Assembly: GCA_964059195.1 (NCBI GenBank)
Contig: CAXKWD010000002.1
Coordinates: 165,360,559 to 165,424,558, forward strand
Direction of reading: 5' to 3'
Source of the DNA: Ectobius pallidus
Taxonomy: Eukaryota; Arthropoda; Insecta; Blattodea; Ectobiidae
DNA length: 64,000 nucleotides
Under the pieces are notes generated by a model. The model had not been told where the DNA came from. It made no database searches and saw only the letters and a program-made list of their open reading frames with translations. The translations under genes were made by a program, and so were the position numbers. Below, in pieces: positions 20,396 through 34,797 of the stretch. Position 1 is the first letter of the stretch. Each line of letters begins with the position of its first letter.

Positions 20396-23300
20396 GTGAG
20401 TGTGCGGAATTGTAAAAGATGTTATTTTTGCCGATATGACTTTTTTCGTGCGAGGCGTTTTCAACGGTTCGACAGCCGTTACCTCGTAAACTACGGTACA
20501 TTTTTATTGTTGATGTACACGGTTTTATTCGCAATGAAATGTTATGACGTTCGTCTCTTGGGAGTTTTTATGTACTAGGCTGATAAAATGGTTTCATTTC
20601 GACTTTTCTAAAATCCTGCGCGACTTTCATCTCCAAGAATAAAAAATATTGTTTTTACATTAACAATATAATCTCAAAAATGTCTTGTGTTTCCGAGGAA
20701 ACATAAGTTTATATGCAAAAGCAGTTGAAACTTTTTTTTTTCCACTTTTATACAATCCTCCGCTTTTATAGAAGCTGCATGCCTTCCCGGGATTCTCAGC
20801 CCTACCAACTTCCGTAAGCGTCGATTTTATTTTTATTTCCGAAAGTTTCTTTTATGCTGTGAGTGTGCAGAATTGTAAAAGATGTTATTTTTGCCGATAT
20901 GACTTTTTTCGTGCGAGGCGTTTTCAACGGTTCGACAGCCGTTATCTCGTAAACTACGGTACATTTTTATTGTTGATGTACACGGTTTTATTCGCAATCA
21001 AATGTTATGACGTTCGTCTCTTGGGAGTTTTTATGTACAAGGCTGATATAATGGTTTTATATCGACTTTTCTAAAATCATGCGCAATTTTCATGTCCAAG
21101 AATAAAAAATATTGTTTTTACATTAACAATATAATCTCAAAAATGTCTTGTGTTTCCGAGGAAACATACGTTTATATGCAAAAGCAGTTGAAACTGTTCT
21201 TTTTCCACTCTTATACAATCTTGTGCTTTAATAGAAGCTGCATGCCTTCCCGGGATTCTCAGCCCTGCCAACTTCCGTTAGCGTCGATTTTAGTTTTATT
21301 TCCGAAAGTTTCTTTTATGCTGTGAGTATGCGGATTTGAAAAAGATGTTATTTTTACCGATACTACTTTTTTCGTGTGAGTCCTTTTCAACGGTTCGACA
21401 GCCGTTATCTCGTAAACTATGGTACATTTTTATTGTTGATGTACACGCTTTTATTCGCAATGAAATGTTTTGACGTTCGTCTCTTGGGAGTTTTTATGTA
21501 CTAGGCTGATAAAATGGTTTTATATCGACTTTTCTAAAATCCTGCACGACTTTCATCTCCAAGAATAAAAAATATTGTTTTACATTAACAATATAATCTC
21601 AAAAATGTCTTGTGTTTCCGAGGAAACATAAGTTTATATGCAAAAGCAGTTGAAACTGTTCTTTTTCCACTCTTATACAATCCTGTGCTTTAATAGAAGC
21701 TGCATGCCTTCCCGGGATTCTCAGCCCTGCCAACTTCCGTTAGCGTCGATTTTATTTTTATTTCCGAAAGTTTCATTTATGCTGTGAGTATGCGGAATTA
21801 TAAAAGATGTTATTTCTGCCGATATGACTTTTTTCGTGCGAGGCGTTTCCAACGGTTCGACAGCCGTTATCACGTAAACTATGGTACATTTTTATTGTTG
21901 ATGTACACGGTTTTATTCGCAATGAAATGTTATGACGTTCGTCTCTTGGGAGTTTTAATGTACTAGGCTGATAAAATGGTTTTATTTCGACTTTTCTAAA
22001 ATCCTGCGCGACTTTCATCTCCAAGAATAAAAAATATTGTTTTTACATTAACAATATAATCTCAAAAATGTCTTGTGTTTCCGAGGAAACATACGTTTAT
22101 ATGCAAAAGCAGTTGAAACTGTTTTTTTTCCCACTGTTATACAATCCTGCGCTTTTATAGAAGCTGCATGCCTTCCCGGGATTCTCAGCCCTCCCAACTT
22201 TCGTTAGCGTCGATTTTATTTTTATTTCCGAAAGTTTCTTTTATGCTGTGAGTGTGCGGAATTGTAAAAGATGTTATTTTTGCCGATATGACTTTTCTCG
22301 TGCGAGGCGTTTTCAACGGTTCGACAGCCGTTATCTCGTAAACTATGGTACATTTTTATTGTTGATGTTACACGGTTTTATTCGCAATGAAATGTTATGA
22401 GGTTCGTCTCTAGAGAGTTTTTATGTAGTATGCTGATAAAACGGTTTTATTTCGACTTTTCTAAAATCCTGCGCGATTTTCATCTCCAAGAATAAAAGAT
22501 ACTGTTTTTACATTAACAATATAATCTCAAAAATTTATTGCGTTTCCGAGGAAACATAAGTTTATATGCAAAAGTAGTTGAAACTGTTCATTTTCTACTC
22601 TTATACAATACCGCGCTTTAATAGAAGCTGCATGCCTTCCCGGGATTCTCAGCCCTACCAACTTCCGTTAGCGTCGATTTTATTTTTATTTCCCTAAGTT
22701 TCTTTTATGGTGTGAGTATACGGAATTGTAAAAGATGTTATTTTTGCCGATATGACTTTTTTCGTGTGAGGCGTTTGAGACGGTTCGACAGCCGTTATAA
22801 CGTAAACTATGGTACATTTTTATTGTTGATGTACACGGTTTTATTCGCAATGAAATGTTATGACGTTCGTCTCTTGGGAGTTTTTATGTACTAGGCTGAT
22901 AAAATGGTTTTATATCGACTTTTCTAAAATCCTGCGCGACTTTCATCTCCAAGAATAAAAAATATTGTTTTTACATTAACAATATAATCTCAAAAATGTC
23001 TTGTGTTTCCGAGGAAACATAAGTTTATATGCAAAAGCAGTTGAAACTTTTTTTTTCCACTTTTATACAATCCTCCGCTTTTATAGATGCTGCATGCCTT
23101 CCCGGGATTCTCAGCCCTACCAACTTCCGTAAGCGTCGATTTTATTTTTATTTCCGAAAGTTTCTTTTATGCTGTGAGTGTGCAGAATTGTAAAAGACGT
23201 TATTTTTGCCGATATGACTTTTTTCGTGCGAGGCGTTTTCAACGGTTCGACAGCCGTTATCTCGTAAACTACGGTACATTTTTATTGTTGATGTACACGC

Positions 23301-24046
23301 TTTTATTCGCAATGAAATGTTTTGACGTTCGTCTCTTGGGAGTTTTTATGTACTAGGCTGATAAAATGGTTTTATATCGACTTTTCTAAAATCCTGAGCG
23401 ACTTTCATCTCCAAGAATAAAAAATATTGTTTTTACATTAACAATATAATCTCAATAAATGTCTTGTGTTTCCGAGGAAACATAAGTTTATATGCTAAAG
23501 CAGTTGAAACTGTTCTCTTTCCACTCTTATACAATCCTGCGCTTTAATAGAAGCTGCATGCCTTCCCGGGATTCTCAGCCCTGCCAACTTCCGTCAGCGT
23601 CGATTTTAGTTTTATTTCCGAAAGTTTCTTTTATGCTGTGAGTATGCGGATTTGAAAAAGATGTTATTTTTACAGATATGACTTTTTTCGTGTGAGTCGT
23701 TGTCAACGGTTCGACAGCCATTATCTTGTAAACCATGGTACATTTTTATTGTTGATGTACACGCTTTTATTCGCAATGAAATGTTATGACGTTCGTCTCT
23801 TGGGAGTTTTTATGCACTAGGCTGATAAAATGGTTTTATTTCGACTTTTCTAAAATCCTGCGCGATTTTCATCTCCAAGAATAAAAAATATTGTTTTTAC
23901 ATTAACAATATAATCTCAAAAATGTATTGTGTTTCCGAGGAAACATAAGTTTATATGCAAAAGCAGTTGAAACTGTTCTCTTTCCACTCTTATACAATCC
24001 TCCGCTTTTATAGAAGCTGCATGCCTTCCCGGGATTCTCAGCCATG
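20396..24046 (+). repeat. Transitional mosaic, no clear higher-order period
   Basis: Units at 20396, 20859, 21322, 21784, 22248, 22712, 23174 and 23638. Here the right-hand subfamilies first appear: GTGCAGAATTG (20859), GCGTTTGAGACGG (22,769), TTAGTTTTATTTCC with GATACTAC (21322), and GATGTTACACGG with CTCTAGAGAG (22248). The part from 23638 (TACAGATATG, GTTGTCAACGG, CCATTATCTTGTAAACC) returns at 44456 and 60646, so this mosaic supplied material to the younger region or shares an ancestor with it. Confidence 0.7.
22248..22711 (+). repeat. GATGTTACACGG / CTCTAGAGAG subfamily unit (first copy)
   Basis: Marked by an extra T in GATGTTACACGG, ATGAGGTTCGTCTCTAGAGAG, TATGTAGTATGCTG and, after the AATAAA, AGATACTG and ATTTATTGCG before the dyad. 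Later copies at 28728, 34279, 37517, 41219, 50469, 53707 and 57409 share AAATAATATGAGG, which this one lacks, so this is probably the ancestral form in the window. Confidence 0.7.
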
Positions 24047-27000
24047 CCAACTTTCGTAAGCGTCGATTTTATTTTTATTTCCGAAAGTTTCCTTTATGCC
24101 GTGAGTGTGCGGAATTGAAAAAGATGTTATTTTTGCCGATATGACTTTTTTCGTGCGAGGCGTTTTCAACGGTTCGAAAGCCTTTATCTCGTAAACTATG
24201 GTACATTTTTATTGTTGATGTACATGGTTATATTCGCAATGAAAAGTTATGCGTTTTGTCATTTGGGAGGATTTATGTAGTACGCTGATAAAACGTTTTT
24301 ATTTCGAGTTTTCTAAAATCCTGCGCGATTTTCATCTCCAAGAATAAAAGATACTGTTTTTACATTAACAATATAATCTCAAAAATTTCTTGCGTTTCCG
24401 AGGAAACATAAGTTTATATGCAAAAGCAGTTGAAACTGTTCTTTTTCCACTCTTATACAATCCTGCTCTTTAATAGAAGCTGCATGCCTTCCCGGGATTC
24501 TCAGCCCTACCAACTTCCGTAAGCGTCGATTTTATTTTTATTTCCGAAAGTTTCTTTTATGCTGTGAGTGTGCAGAATTGTAAAAGATGTTATTTTTGCC
24601 GATATGACTTTTTTCGTGCGAGGCGTTTTCAACGGTTCGACAGCCGTTATCTTGTAAACTACGGTACATTTTTATTGTTGATGTACACGGTTTTATTCGC
24701 AATGAAATGTTATGACGTTCGTCTCTTGGGAGTTTTTATGTACTAGGCTGATAAAATGGTTTTATTTCGACTTTTCTAAAATCCTGCGCGACTTTCATCT
24801 CCAAGAATAAAAAATATTGTTTTTACATTAACAATATAATCTCAAAAATGTCTTGTGTTTCCGAGGAAACATAAGTTTATATGCAAAAGCAGTTGAAACT
24901 GTTCATTTTCCACTCTTATACAATACCGCGCTTTAATAGAAGCTGCATGCCTTCCCGGGATTCTCAGCCCTACCAACTTCCGTTAGCGTTGATTTTATTT
25001 TTATTTCCCTAAGTTTCTTTTATGGTGTGAGTATACGGAATTGTAAAAGATGTTATTTTTGCCGATATGACTTTTTTCGTGTGAGGCGTTTGAGACGGTT
25101 CGACAGCCGTTATAACGTAAACTATGGTACATTTTTATTGTTGATGTACACGGTTTTATTCGCAATGAAATGTTATGACGTTCGTCTCTTGGGAGTTTTT
25201 ATGTACTACGCTGATAAAATGGTTTTATTTCGACTTTTCTAAAATCCTGCGCGACTTTCATCTCCAAGAATAAAAAATATTGTTTTTACATTAACAATAT
25301 AATCTCAAAAATGTCTTGTGTTTCCGAGGAAACATAAGTTTATATGCAAAAGCAGTTGAAACTGTTCATTTTCCACTCTTATACAATACCGCGCTTTAAT
25401 AGAAGCTGCATGCCTTCCCGGGATTCTCAGCCCTACCAACTTCCGTTAGCGTCGATTTTATTTTTATTTCCCTAAGTTTCTTTTATGGTGTGAGTATACG
25501 GAATTGTAAAAGATGTTATTTTTGCCGATATGACTTTTTTCGTGTGAGGCGTTTGAGACGGTTCGACAGCCGTTATAACGTAAACTATGGTACATTTTTA
25601 TTGTTGATGTACACGGTTTTATTCGCAATGAAATGTTATGACGTTCGTCTCTTGGGAGTTTTTATGTACTAGGCTGATAAAATGGTTTTATTTCGACTTT
25701 TCTAAAATCCTGCGCGACTTTCATCTCCAAGAATAAAAAATATTGTTTTTACATTAACAATATAATCTCAAAAATGTCTTGTGTTTCCGAGGAAACATAA
25801 GTTTATATGCAAAAGCAGTTGAAACTGTTCTTTTTCCACTCTTATACAATCCTGTGCTTTAATAGAAGCTGCATGCCTTCCCGGGATTCTCAGCCCTGCC
25901 AACTTCCGTTAGCGTCGATTTTAGTTTTATTTCCGAAAGTTTCTTTTATGCTGTGAGTATGCGGATTTGAAAAAGATGTTATTTTTACCGATACGACTTT
26001 TTTCGTGTGAGTCGTTTTCAACGGTTTGACAGCCGTTATCTCGTAAACTATGGTACATTTTTATTGTTGATGTACACGCTTTTATTCGCAATGAAATGTT
26101 TTGACGTTCGTCTCTTGGGAGTTTTTATGTACTAGGCTGATAAAATGGTTTTATATCGACTTTTCTAAAATCCTGCGCGACTTTCATCTCCAAGAATAAA
26201 AAATATTGTTCTTACATTAACAATATAATCTCAAAAATGTCTTGTGTTTCCGAGGAAACATAAGTTTATATGCAAAAGCAGTTGAAACTGTTCTTTTTCC
26301 ACTCTTATACAATCCTGTGCTTTAATAGAAGCTGCATGCCTTCCCGGGATTCTCAGCCCTGCCAACTTCCGTTAGCGTCGATTTTATTTTTATTTCCGAA
26401 AGTTTCATTTATGCTGTGAGTATGCGGAATTATAAAAGATGTTATTTTTGCCGATATGACTTTTTTCGTGTGAGTCGGTTTCAACGGTTCGACAGCCGTT
26501 ATCTCGTAAACTATGGTACATTTTTATTGTTGATGTACACGCTTTTATTCGCAATGAAATGTTATGACGTTCGTCTCTTGGGAGTTTTTATGCACTAGGC
26601 TGATAAAATGGTTTTATTTCGACTTTTCTAAAATCCTGCGCGATTTTCATCTCCAAGAATAAAAAATATTGTTTTTACATTAACAATATAATCTCAAAAA
26701 TGTCTTGTGTTTCCGAGGAAACATATGTTTATATGCCAAAGGCAGTTGAAACTTTTTTTCCACTTTCATACAATCCTCCGCTTTTATAGAAGCTGCATTC
26801 CTTCCCGGGAATCTCAGCCCTGCCAACTTTCGTAAGCGTCTATTTTATTTTTATTTCCGAAAGTTTTTTTATGCTGTGAGTGTGCGGAAATGTAAAAGAT
26901 GTTATTTTTGCCGATGTAACTTTTTTCGTGCGAGGCGTTTTCAACGGTTCGACAGCCGTTATCTCGTAAACTATGGTACATTTTTATTGTTGATGTACAC

Positions 27001-29599
27001 GCTTTTATTCGCAATGAAATGTTATGACGTTCGTCTCTTGGGAGATTTTATGTAATAGGCTGATAAAATGGTTTTATTTCGACTTTCCTAAAATATTGCG
27101 CAATTTTCATCTCCAAGAATAAAAAATATTGTTTTTACATTAACAATATAATCTCAAAAATGTCTTGTGTTTCCGAGGAAACATAAGTTTATATGCAAAA
27201 GCAGTTGAAACTGTTCTTTTTCCACTCTTATACAATCCTGTGCTTTAATAGAAGCTGCATGCCTTCCCGGGATTCTCAGCCCTGCCAACTTCCGTTAGCG
27301 TCGATTTTAGTTTTATTTCCGAAAGTTTCTTTTATGCTGTGAGTATGCGGATTTGAAAAAGATGTTATTTTTACCGATACTACTTTTTTCGTGTGAGTCC
27401 TTTTCAACGGTTCGACAGCCGTTATCTCGTAAACTATGGTACATTTTTATTGTTGATGTACACGCTTTTATTCGCAATGAAATGTTTTGACGTTCGTCTC
27501 TTGGGAGTTTTTATGTACTAGGCTGATAAAATGGTTTTATATCGACTTTTCTAAAATCCTGCGCGACTTTCATCTCCAAGAATAAAAAATATTGTTTTAC
27601 ATTAACAATATAATCTCAAAAATGTCTTGTGTTTCCGAGGAAACATAAGTTTATATGCAAAAGCAGTTGAAACTGTTATTTTTCCACTCTTATACAATCC
27701 TGTGCTTTAATAGAAGCTGCATGCCTTCCCGGGATTCTCAGCCCTGCCAACTTCCGTTAGCGTCGATTTTATTTTTATTTCCGAAAGTTTCATTTATGCT
27801 GTGAGTATGCGGAATTATAAAAGATGTTATTTCTGCCGATATGACTTTTTTCGTGCGAGGCGTTTTCAACGGTTCGACAGCCGTTATCACGTAAACTATG
27901 ATACATTTTTATTGTTGATGTACACGGTTTTATTCGCAATGAAATGTTATGACGTTCGTCTCTTGGGAGTTTTTATGTACTAGGCTGATAAAATGGTTTT
28001 ATTTCGACTTTTCTAAAATCCTGCGCGACTTTCATCTCCAAGAATAAAAAATATTGTTTTTACATTAACAATATAATCTCAAAAATGTCTTGTGTTTCCG
28101 AGGAAACATAAGTTTATATGCAAAAGTAGTTGAAACTGTTCTTTTTCCACTCTTATACAATCCTGCGCTTTAATAGAAGCTGCATGCCTTCCCGGGATTC
28201 TCAGCCCTGCCAACTTGCGTTAGCGTCGATTTTATTTTTATTTCCGTAAGTTTCTTTTATGCTGTGAGTATGCGGATTAGAAAAAGATGTTATTTTTGCC
28301 GATATGACTTTTTTCGTATGAGTCGTTTTCAACGGTTCGACAGCCGTTATCTCGTAAACTATGGTACATTTTTATTGTTGATGTACACGCTTTTATTCGC
28401 AATGAAATGTTATGACGTTCGTCTCTTGGGAGTTTTTATGTACTAGGCTGATATAATGGTTTTATATCGACTTTTCTAAAATCATGCGCAATTTTCATGT
28501 CCAAGAATAAAAAATATTGTTTTTACATTAACAATATAATCTCAAAAATGTCTTGTGTTTCCGAGGAAACATAAGTTTATATGCAAAAGCAGTTGAAACT
28601 GTTTTTTTTCCCACTGTTATACAATCCTGCGCTTTTATAGAAGCTGCATGCCTTCCCGGGATTCTCAGCCCTCCCAACTTTCGTTAGCGTCGATTTTATT
28701 TTTATTTCCGAAAGTTTCTTTTATGCTGTGAGTGTGCGGAATTGTAAAAGATGTTATTTTTGCCGATATGACTTTTTTCGTGCGAGGCGTTTTCAACGGT
28801 TCGACAGCCGTTATCTCGTAAACTATGGTACATTTTTATTGTTGATGTTACACGGTTTTATTCGCAATGAAATAATATGAGGTTCGTCTCTAGAGAGTTT
28901 TTATGTAGTATGCTGATAAAACGGTTTTATTTCGACTTTTCTAAAATCCTGCGCGATTTTCATCTCCAAGAATAAAAGATACTGTTTTTACTTTAACAAT
29001 ATAATCTCAAAAATTTATTGCGTTTCCGAGGAAACATAAGTTTATATGCAAAAGCAGTTGAAACTGTTCATTTTCCACTCTTATACAATACCGCGCTTTA
29101 ATAGAAGCTGCATGCCTTCCTGGGATTCTCAGCCCTACCAACTTCCGTTAGCGTCGATTTTATTTTTATTTCCCTAAGTTTCTTTTATGGTGTGAGTATA
29201 CGGAATTGTAAAAGATGTTATTTTTGCCGATATGACTTTTTTCGTGTGAGGCGTTTGAGACGGTTCGACAGCCGTTATAACCTAAACTATGGTACATTTT
29301 TATTGTTGATGTACACGGTTTTATTCGCAATGAAATGTTATGACGTTCGTCTCTTGGGAGTTTTTATGTACTAGGCTGATAAAATGGTTTTATTTCGACT
29401 TTTCTAAAATCCTGCGCGACTTTCATCTCCAAGAATAAAAAATTTTGTTTTTACATTAACAATATAATCTCAAAAATGTCTTGTGTTTCCGAGGAAACAT
29501 AAGTTTATATGCAAAAGCAGTTGAAACTTTTTTTTTCCACTTTTATACAATCCTCCGCTGTTATAGAAGCTGCATGCCTTCCCGGGATTCTCAGCCCTA
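24047..29599 (+). repeat. 12-unit higher-order repeat (~5,552 bp), copy 1
   Basis: Units 24101, 24564, 25027, 25490, 25953, 26416, 26876, 27339, 27801, 28264, 28728 and 29192. The same twelve types in the same order follow in copy 2 at offsets of 5,551-5,553 bp. Marks peculiar to this copy include ACATATGTTT (26,725), GCGGATTAG (28,271) and CTGGG at the SmaI site (29,121). Confidence 0.9.
24101..24563 (+). repeat. Divergent AAAGCCTTT unit (12-unit copy 1)
   Basis: ATGCCGTGAG start, TTCGAAAGCCTTT, ACATGGTTATATTCGC and GTTTTGTCATTTGGGAGG mark the divergent subfamily. The following unit has the CTTGCGTTTCC flank of the dyad. It lacks the GGCC insertions of its relatives at 12973, 17610 and 19926. 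Confidence 0.75.
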
Positions 29600-32500
29600 C
29601 CAACTTTCGTAAGCGTCGATTTTATTTTTATTTCCGAAAGTTTCCTTTATGCCGTGAGTGTGCGGAATTGAAAAAGATGTTATTTTTGCCGATATGACTT
29701 TTTTCGTGCGAGGCGTTTTCAACGGTTCGAAAGCCTTTATCTCGTAAACTATGGTACATTTTTATTGTTGATGTACATGGTTATATTCGCAATGAAAAGT
29801 TATGCGTTTTGTCATTTGGGAGGATTTATGTAGTACGCTGATAAAACGTTTTTATTTCGAGTTTTCTAAAATCCTGCGCGATTTTCATCTCCAAGAATAA
29901 AAGATACTGTTTTTACATTAACAATATAATCTCAAAAATTTCTTGCGTTTCCGAGGAAACATAAGTTTATATGCAAAAGCAGTTGAAACTGTTCTTTTCC
30001 ACTCTTATACAATCCTGCTCTTTAATAGAAGCTGCATGCCTTCCCGGGATTCTCAGCCCTACCAACTTCCGTAAGCGTCGATTTTATTTTTATTTCCGAA
30101 AGTTTCTTTTATGCTGTGAGTGTGCAGAATTGTAAAAGATGTTATTTTTGCCGATATGACTTTTTTCGTGCGAGGCGTTTTCAACGGTTCGACAGCCGTT
30201 ATCTTGTAAACTACGGTACATTTTTATTGTTGATGTACACGGTTTTATTCGCAATGAAATGTTATGACGTTCGTCTCTTGGGAGTTTTTATGTACTAGGC
30301 TGATAAAATGGTTTTATTTCGACTTTTCTAAAATCCTGCGCGACTTTCATCTCCAAGAATAAAAAATATTGTTTTTACATTAACAATATAATCTCAAAAA
30401 TGTCTTGTGTTTCCGAGGAAACATAAGTTTATATGCAAAAGCAGTTGAAACTGTTCATTTTCCACTCTTATACAATACCGCGCTTTAATAGAAGCTGCAT
30501 GCCTTCCCGGGATTCTCAGCCCTACCAACTTCCGTTAGCGTTGATTTTATTTTTATTTCCCTAAGTTTCTTTTATGGTGTGAGTATACGGAATTGTAAAA
30601 GATGTTATTTTTGCCGATATGACTTTTTTCGTGTGAGGCGTTTGAGACGGTTCGACAGCCGTTATAACGTAAACTATGGTACATTTTTATTGTTGATGTA
30701 CACGGTTTTATTCGCAATGAAATGTTATGACGTTCGTCTCTTGGGAGTTTTTATGTACTACGCTGATAAAATGGTTTTATTTCGACTTTTCTAAAATCCT
30801 GCGCGACTTTCATCTCCAAGAATAAAAAATATTGTTTTTACATTAACAATATAATCTCAAAAATGTCTTGTGTTTCCGAGGAAACATAAGTTTATATGCA
30901 AAAGCAGTTGAAACTGTTCATTTTCCACTCTTATACAATACCGCGCTTTAATAGAAGCTGCATGCCTTCCCGGGATTCTCAGCCCTACCAACTTCCGTTA
31001 GCGTCGATTTTATTTTTATTTCCCTAAGTTTCTTTTATGGTGTGAGTATACGGAATTGTAAAAGATGTTATTTTTGCCGATATGACTTTTTTCGTGTGAG
31101 GCGTTTGAGACGGTTCGACAGCCGTTATAACGTAAACTATGGTACATTTTTATTGTTGATGTACACGGTTTTATTCGCAATGAAATGTTATGACGTTCGT
31201 CTCTTGGGAGTTTTTATGTACTAGGCTGATAAAATGGTTTATTTCGACTTTTCTAAAATCCTGCGCGACTTTCATCTCCAAGAATAAAAAATATTGTTTT
31301 TACATTAACAATATAATCTCAAAAATGTCTTGTGTTTCCGAGGAAACATAAGTTTATATGCAAAAGCAGTTGAAACTGTTCTTTTTCCACTCTTATACAA
31401 TCCTGTGCTTTAATAGAAGCTGCATGCCTTCCCGGGATTCTCAGCCCTGCCAACTTCCGTTAGCGTCGATTTTAGTTTTATTTCCGAAAGTTTCTTTTAT
31501 GCTGTGAGTATGCGGATTTGAAAAAGATGTTATTTTTACCGATACGACTTTTTTCGTGTGAGTCGTTTTCAACGGTTTGACAGCCGTTATCTCGTAAACT
31601 ATGGTACATTTTTATTGTTGATGTACACGCTTTTATTCGCAATGAAATGTTTTGACGTTCGTCTCTTGGGAGTTTTTATGTACTAGGCTGATAAAATGGT
31701 TTTATATCGACTTTTCTAAAATCCTGCGCGACTTTCATCTCCAAGAATAAAAAATATTGTTTTTACATTAACAATATAATCTCAAAAATGTCTTGTGTTT
31801 CCCAGGAAACATAAGTTTATATGCAAAAGCAGTTGAAACTGTTCTTTTTCCACTCTTATACAATCCTGTGCTTTAATAGAAGCTGCATGCCTTCCCGGGA
31901 TTCTCAGCCCTGCCAACTTCCGTTAGCGTCGATTTTATTTTTATTTCCGAAAGTTTCATTTATGCTGTGAGTATGCGGAATTATAAAAGATGTTATTTTT
32001 GCCGATATGACTTTTTTCGTGTGAGTCGGTTTCAACGGTTCGACAGCCGTTATCTCGTAAACTATGGTACATTTTTATTGTTGATGTACACGCTTTTATT
32101 CGCAATGAAATGTTATGACGTTCGTCTCTTGGGAGTTTTTATGCACTAGGCTGATAAAATGGTTTTATTTCGACTTTTCTAAAATCCTGCGCGATTTTCA
32201 TCTCCAAGAATAAAAAATATTGTTTTTACATTAACAATATAATCTCAAAAATGTCTTGTGTTTCCGAGGAAACATAAGTTTATATGCCAAAGGCAGTTGA
32301 AACTTTTTTTCCACTTTCATACAATCCTCCGCTTTTATAGAAGCTGCATTCCTTCCCGGGAATCTCAGCCCTGCCAACTTTCGTAAGCGTCTATTTTATT
32401 TTTATTTCCGAAAGTTTTTTTATGCTGTGAGTGTGCGGAAATGTAAAAGATGTTATTTTTGCCGATGTAACTTTTTTCGTGCGAGGCGTTTTCAACGGTT

Positions 32501-34797
32501 CGACAGCCGTTATCTCGTAAACTATGGTACATTTTTATTGTTGATGTACACGCTTTTATTCGCAATGAAATGTTATGACGTTCGTCTCTTGGGAGATTTT
32601 ATGTAATAGGCTGATAAAATGGTTTTATTTCGACTTTCCTAAAATATTGCGCAATTTTCATCTCCAAGAATAAAAAATATTGTTTTTACATTAACAATAT
32701 AATCTCAAAAATGTCTTGTGTTTCCGAGGAAACATAAGTTTATATGCAAAAGCAGTTGAAACTGTTCTTTTTCCACTCTTATACAATCCTGTGCTTTAAT
32801 AGAAGCTGCATGCCTTCCCGGGATTCTCAGCCCTGCCAACTTCCGTTAGCGTCGATTTTAGTTTTATTTCCGAAAGTTTCTTTTATGCTGTGAGTATGCG
32901 GATTTGAAAAAGATGTTATTTTTACCGATACTACTTTTTTCGTGTGAGTCCTTTTCAACGGTTCGACAGCCGTTATCTCGTAAACTATGGTACATTTTTA
33001 TTGTTGATGTACACGCTTTTATTCGCAATGAAATGTTTTGACGTTCGTCTCTTGGGAGTTTTTATGTACTAGGCTGATAAAATGGTTTTATATCGACTTT
33101 TCTAAAATCCTGCGCGACTTTCATCTCCAAGAATAAAAAATATTGTTTTACATTAACAATATAATCTCAAAAATGTCTTGTGTTTCCGAGGAAACATAAG
33201 TTTATATGCAAAAGCAGTTGAAACTGTTATTTTTCCACTCTTATACAATCCTGTGCTTTAATAGAAGCTGCATGCCTTCCCGGGATTCTCAGCCCTGCCA
33301 ACTTCCGTTAGCGTCGATTTTATTTTTATTTCCGAAAGTTTCATTTATGCTGTGAGTATGCGGAATTATAAAAGATGTTATTTCTGCCGATATGACTTTT
33401 TTCGTGCGAGGCGTTTTCAACGGTTCGACAGCCGTTATCACGTAAACTATGATACATTTTTATTGTTGATGTACACGGTTTTATTCGCAATGAAATGTTA
33501 TGACGTTCGTCTCTTGGGAGTTTTTATGTACTAGGCTGATAAAATGGTTTTATTTCGACTTTTCTAAAATCCTCCGCGACTTTCATCTCCAAGAATAAAA
33601 AATATTGTTTTTACATTAACAATATAATCTCAAAAATGTCTTGTGTTTCCGAGGAAACATAAGTTTATATGCAAAAGTAGTTGAAACTGTTCTTTTTCCA
33701 CTCTTATACAATCCTGCGCTTTAATAGAAGCTGCATGCCTTCCCGGGATTCTCAGCCCTGCCAACTTGCGTTAGCGTCGATTTTATTTTTATTTCCGTAA
33801 GTTTCTTTTATGCTGTGAGTATGCGGATTTGAAAAAGATGTTATTTTTGCCGATATGACTTTTTTCGTATGAGTCGTTTTCAACGGTTCGACAGCCGTTA
33901 TCTCGTAAACTATGGTACATTTTTATTGTTGATGTACACGCTTTTATTCGCAATGAAATGTTATGACGTTCGTCTCTTGGGAGTTTTTATGTACTAGGCT
34001 GATATAATGGTTTTATATCGACTTTTCTAAAATCATGCGCAATTTTCATGTCCAAGAATAAAAAATATTGTTTTTACATTAACAATATAATCTCAAAAAT
34101 GTCTTGTGTTTCCGAGGAAACATAAGTTTATATGCAAAAGCAGTTGAAACTGTTTTTTTTCCCACTGTTATACAATCCTGCGCTTTTATAGAAGCTGCAT
34201 GCCTTCCCGGGATTCTCAGCCCTCCCAACTTTCGTTAGCGTCGATTTTATTTTTATTTCCGAAAGTTTCTTTTATGCTGTGAGTGTGCGGAATTGTAAAA
34301 GATGTTATTTTTGCCGATATGACTTTTTTCGTGCGAGGCGTTTTCAACGGTTCGACAGCCGTTATCTCGTAAACTATGGTACATTTTTATTGTTGATGTT
34401 ACACGGTTTTATTCGCAATGAAATAATATGAGGTTCGTCTCTAGAGAGTTTTTATGTAGTATGCTGATAAAACGGTTTTATTTCGACTTTTCTAAAATCC
34501 TGCGCGATTTTCATCTCCAAGAATAAAAGATACTGTTTTTACTTTAACAATATAATCTCAAAAATTTATTGCGTTTCCGAGGAAACATAAGTTTATATGC
34601 AAAAGCAGTTGAAACTGTTCATTTTCCACTCTTATACAATACCGCGCTTTAATAGAAGCTGCATGCCTTCCCGGGATTCTCAGCCCTACCAACTTCCGTT
34701 AGCGTCGATTTTATTTTTATTTCCCTAAGTTTCATTTATGGTGTGAGTATACGGAATTGTAAAAGATGTTATTTTTGCCGATATGACTTTTTTCGTG
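29600..34797 (+). repeat. 12-unit higher-order repeat, copy 2 (about 11.2 units)
   Basis: Units 29654 to 34743 repeat copy 1. I noticed about seven single-base differences plus one-base deletions (for example near 31,238 and 29,997) over 5.2 kb. One difference is GTTTCCCAGGAAAC at 31,803, which alters only the centre of the 16-bp dyad. The match to copy 1 ends at 34,797 inside the unit at 34743, where the sequence switches to the type found at 38443. Confidence 0.9.
29654..30115 (+). repeat. Divergent AAAGCCTTT unit (12-unit copy 2)
   Basis: Same type and neighbours as 24101, 12 units later. One T is missing in the following pyrimidine run (GTTCTTTTCC near 29,992). The frame at 29509-29697 that crosses its start is a reading-frame accident. 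Confidence 0.75.
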
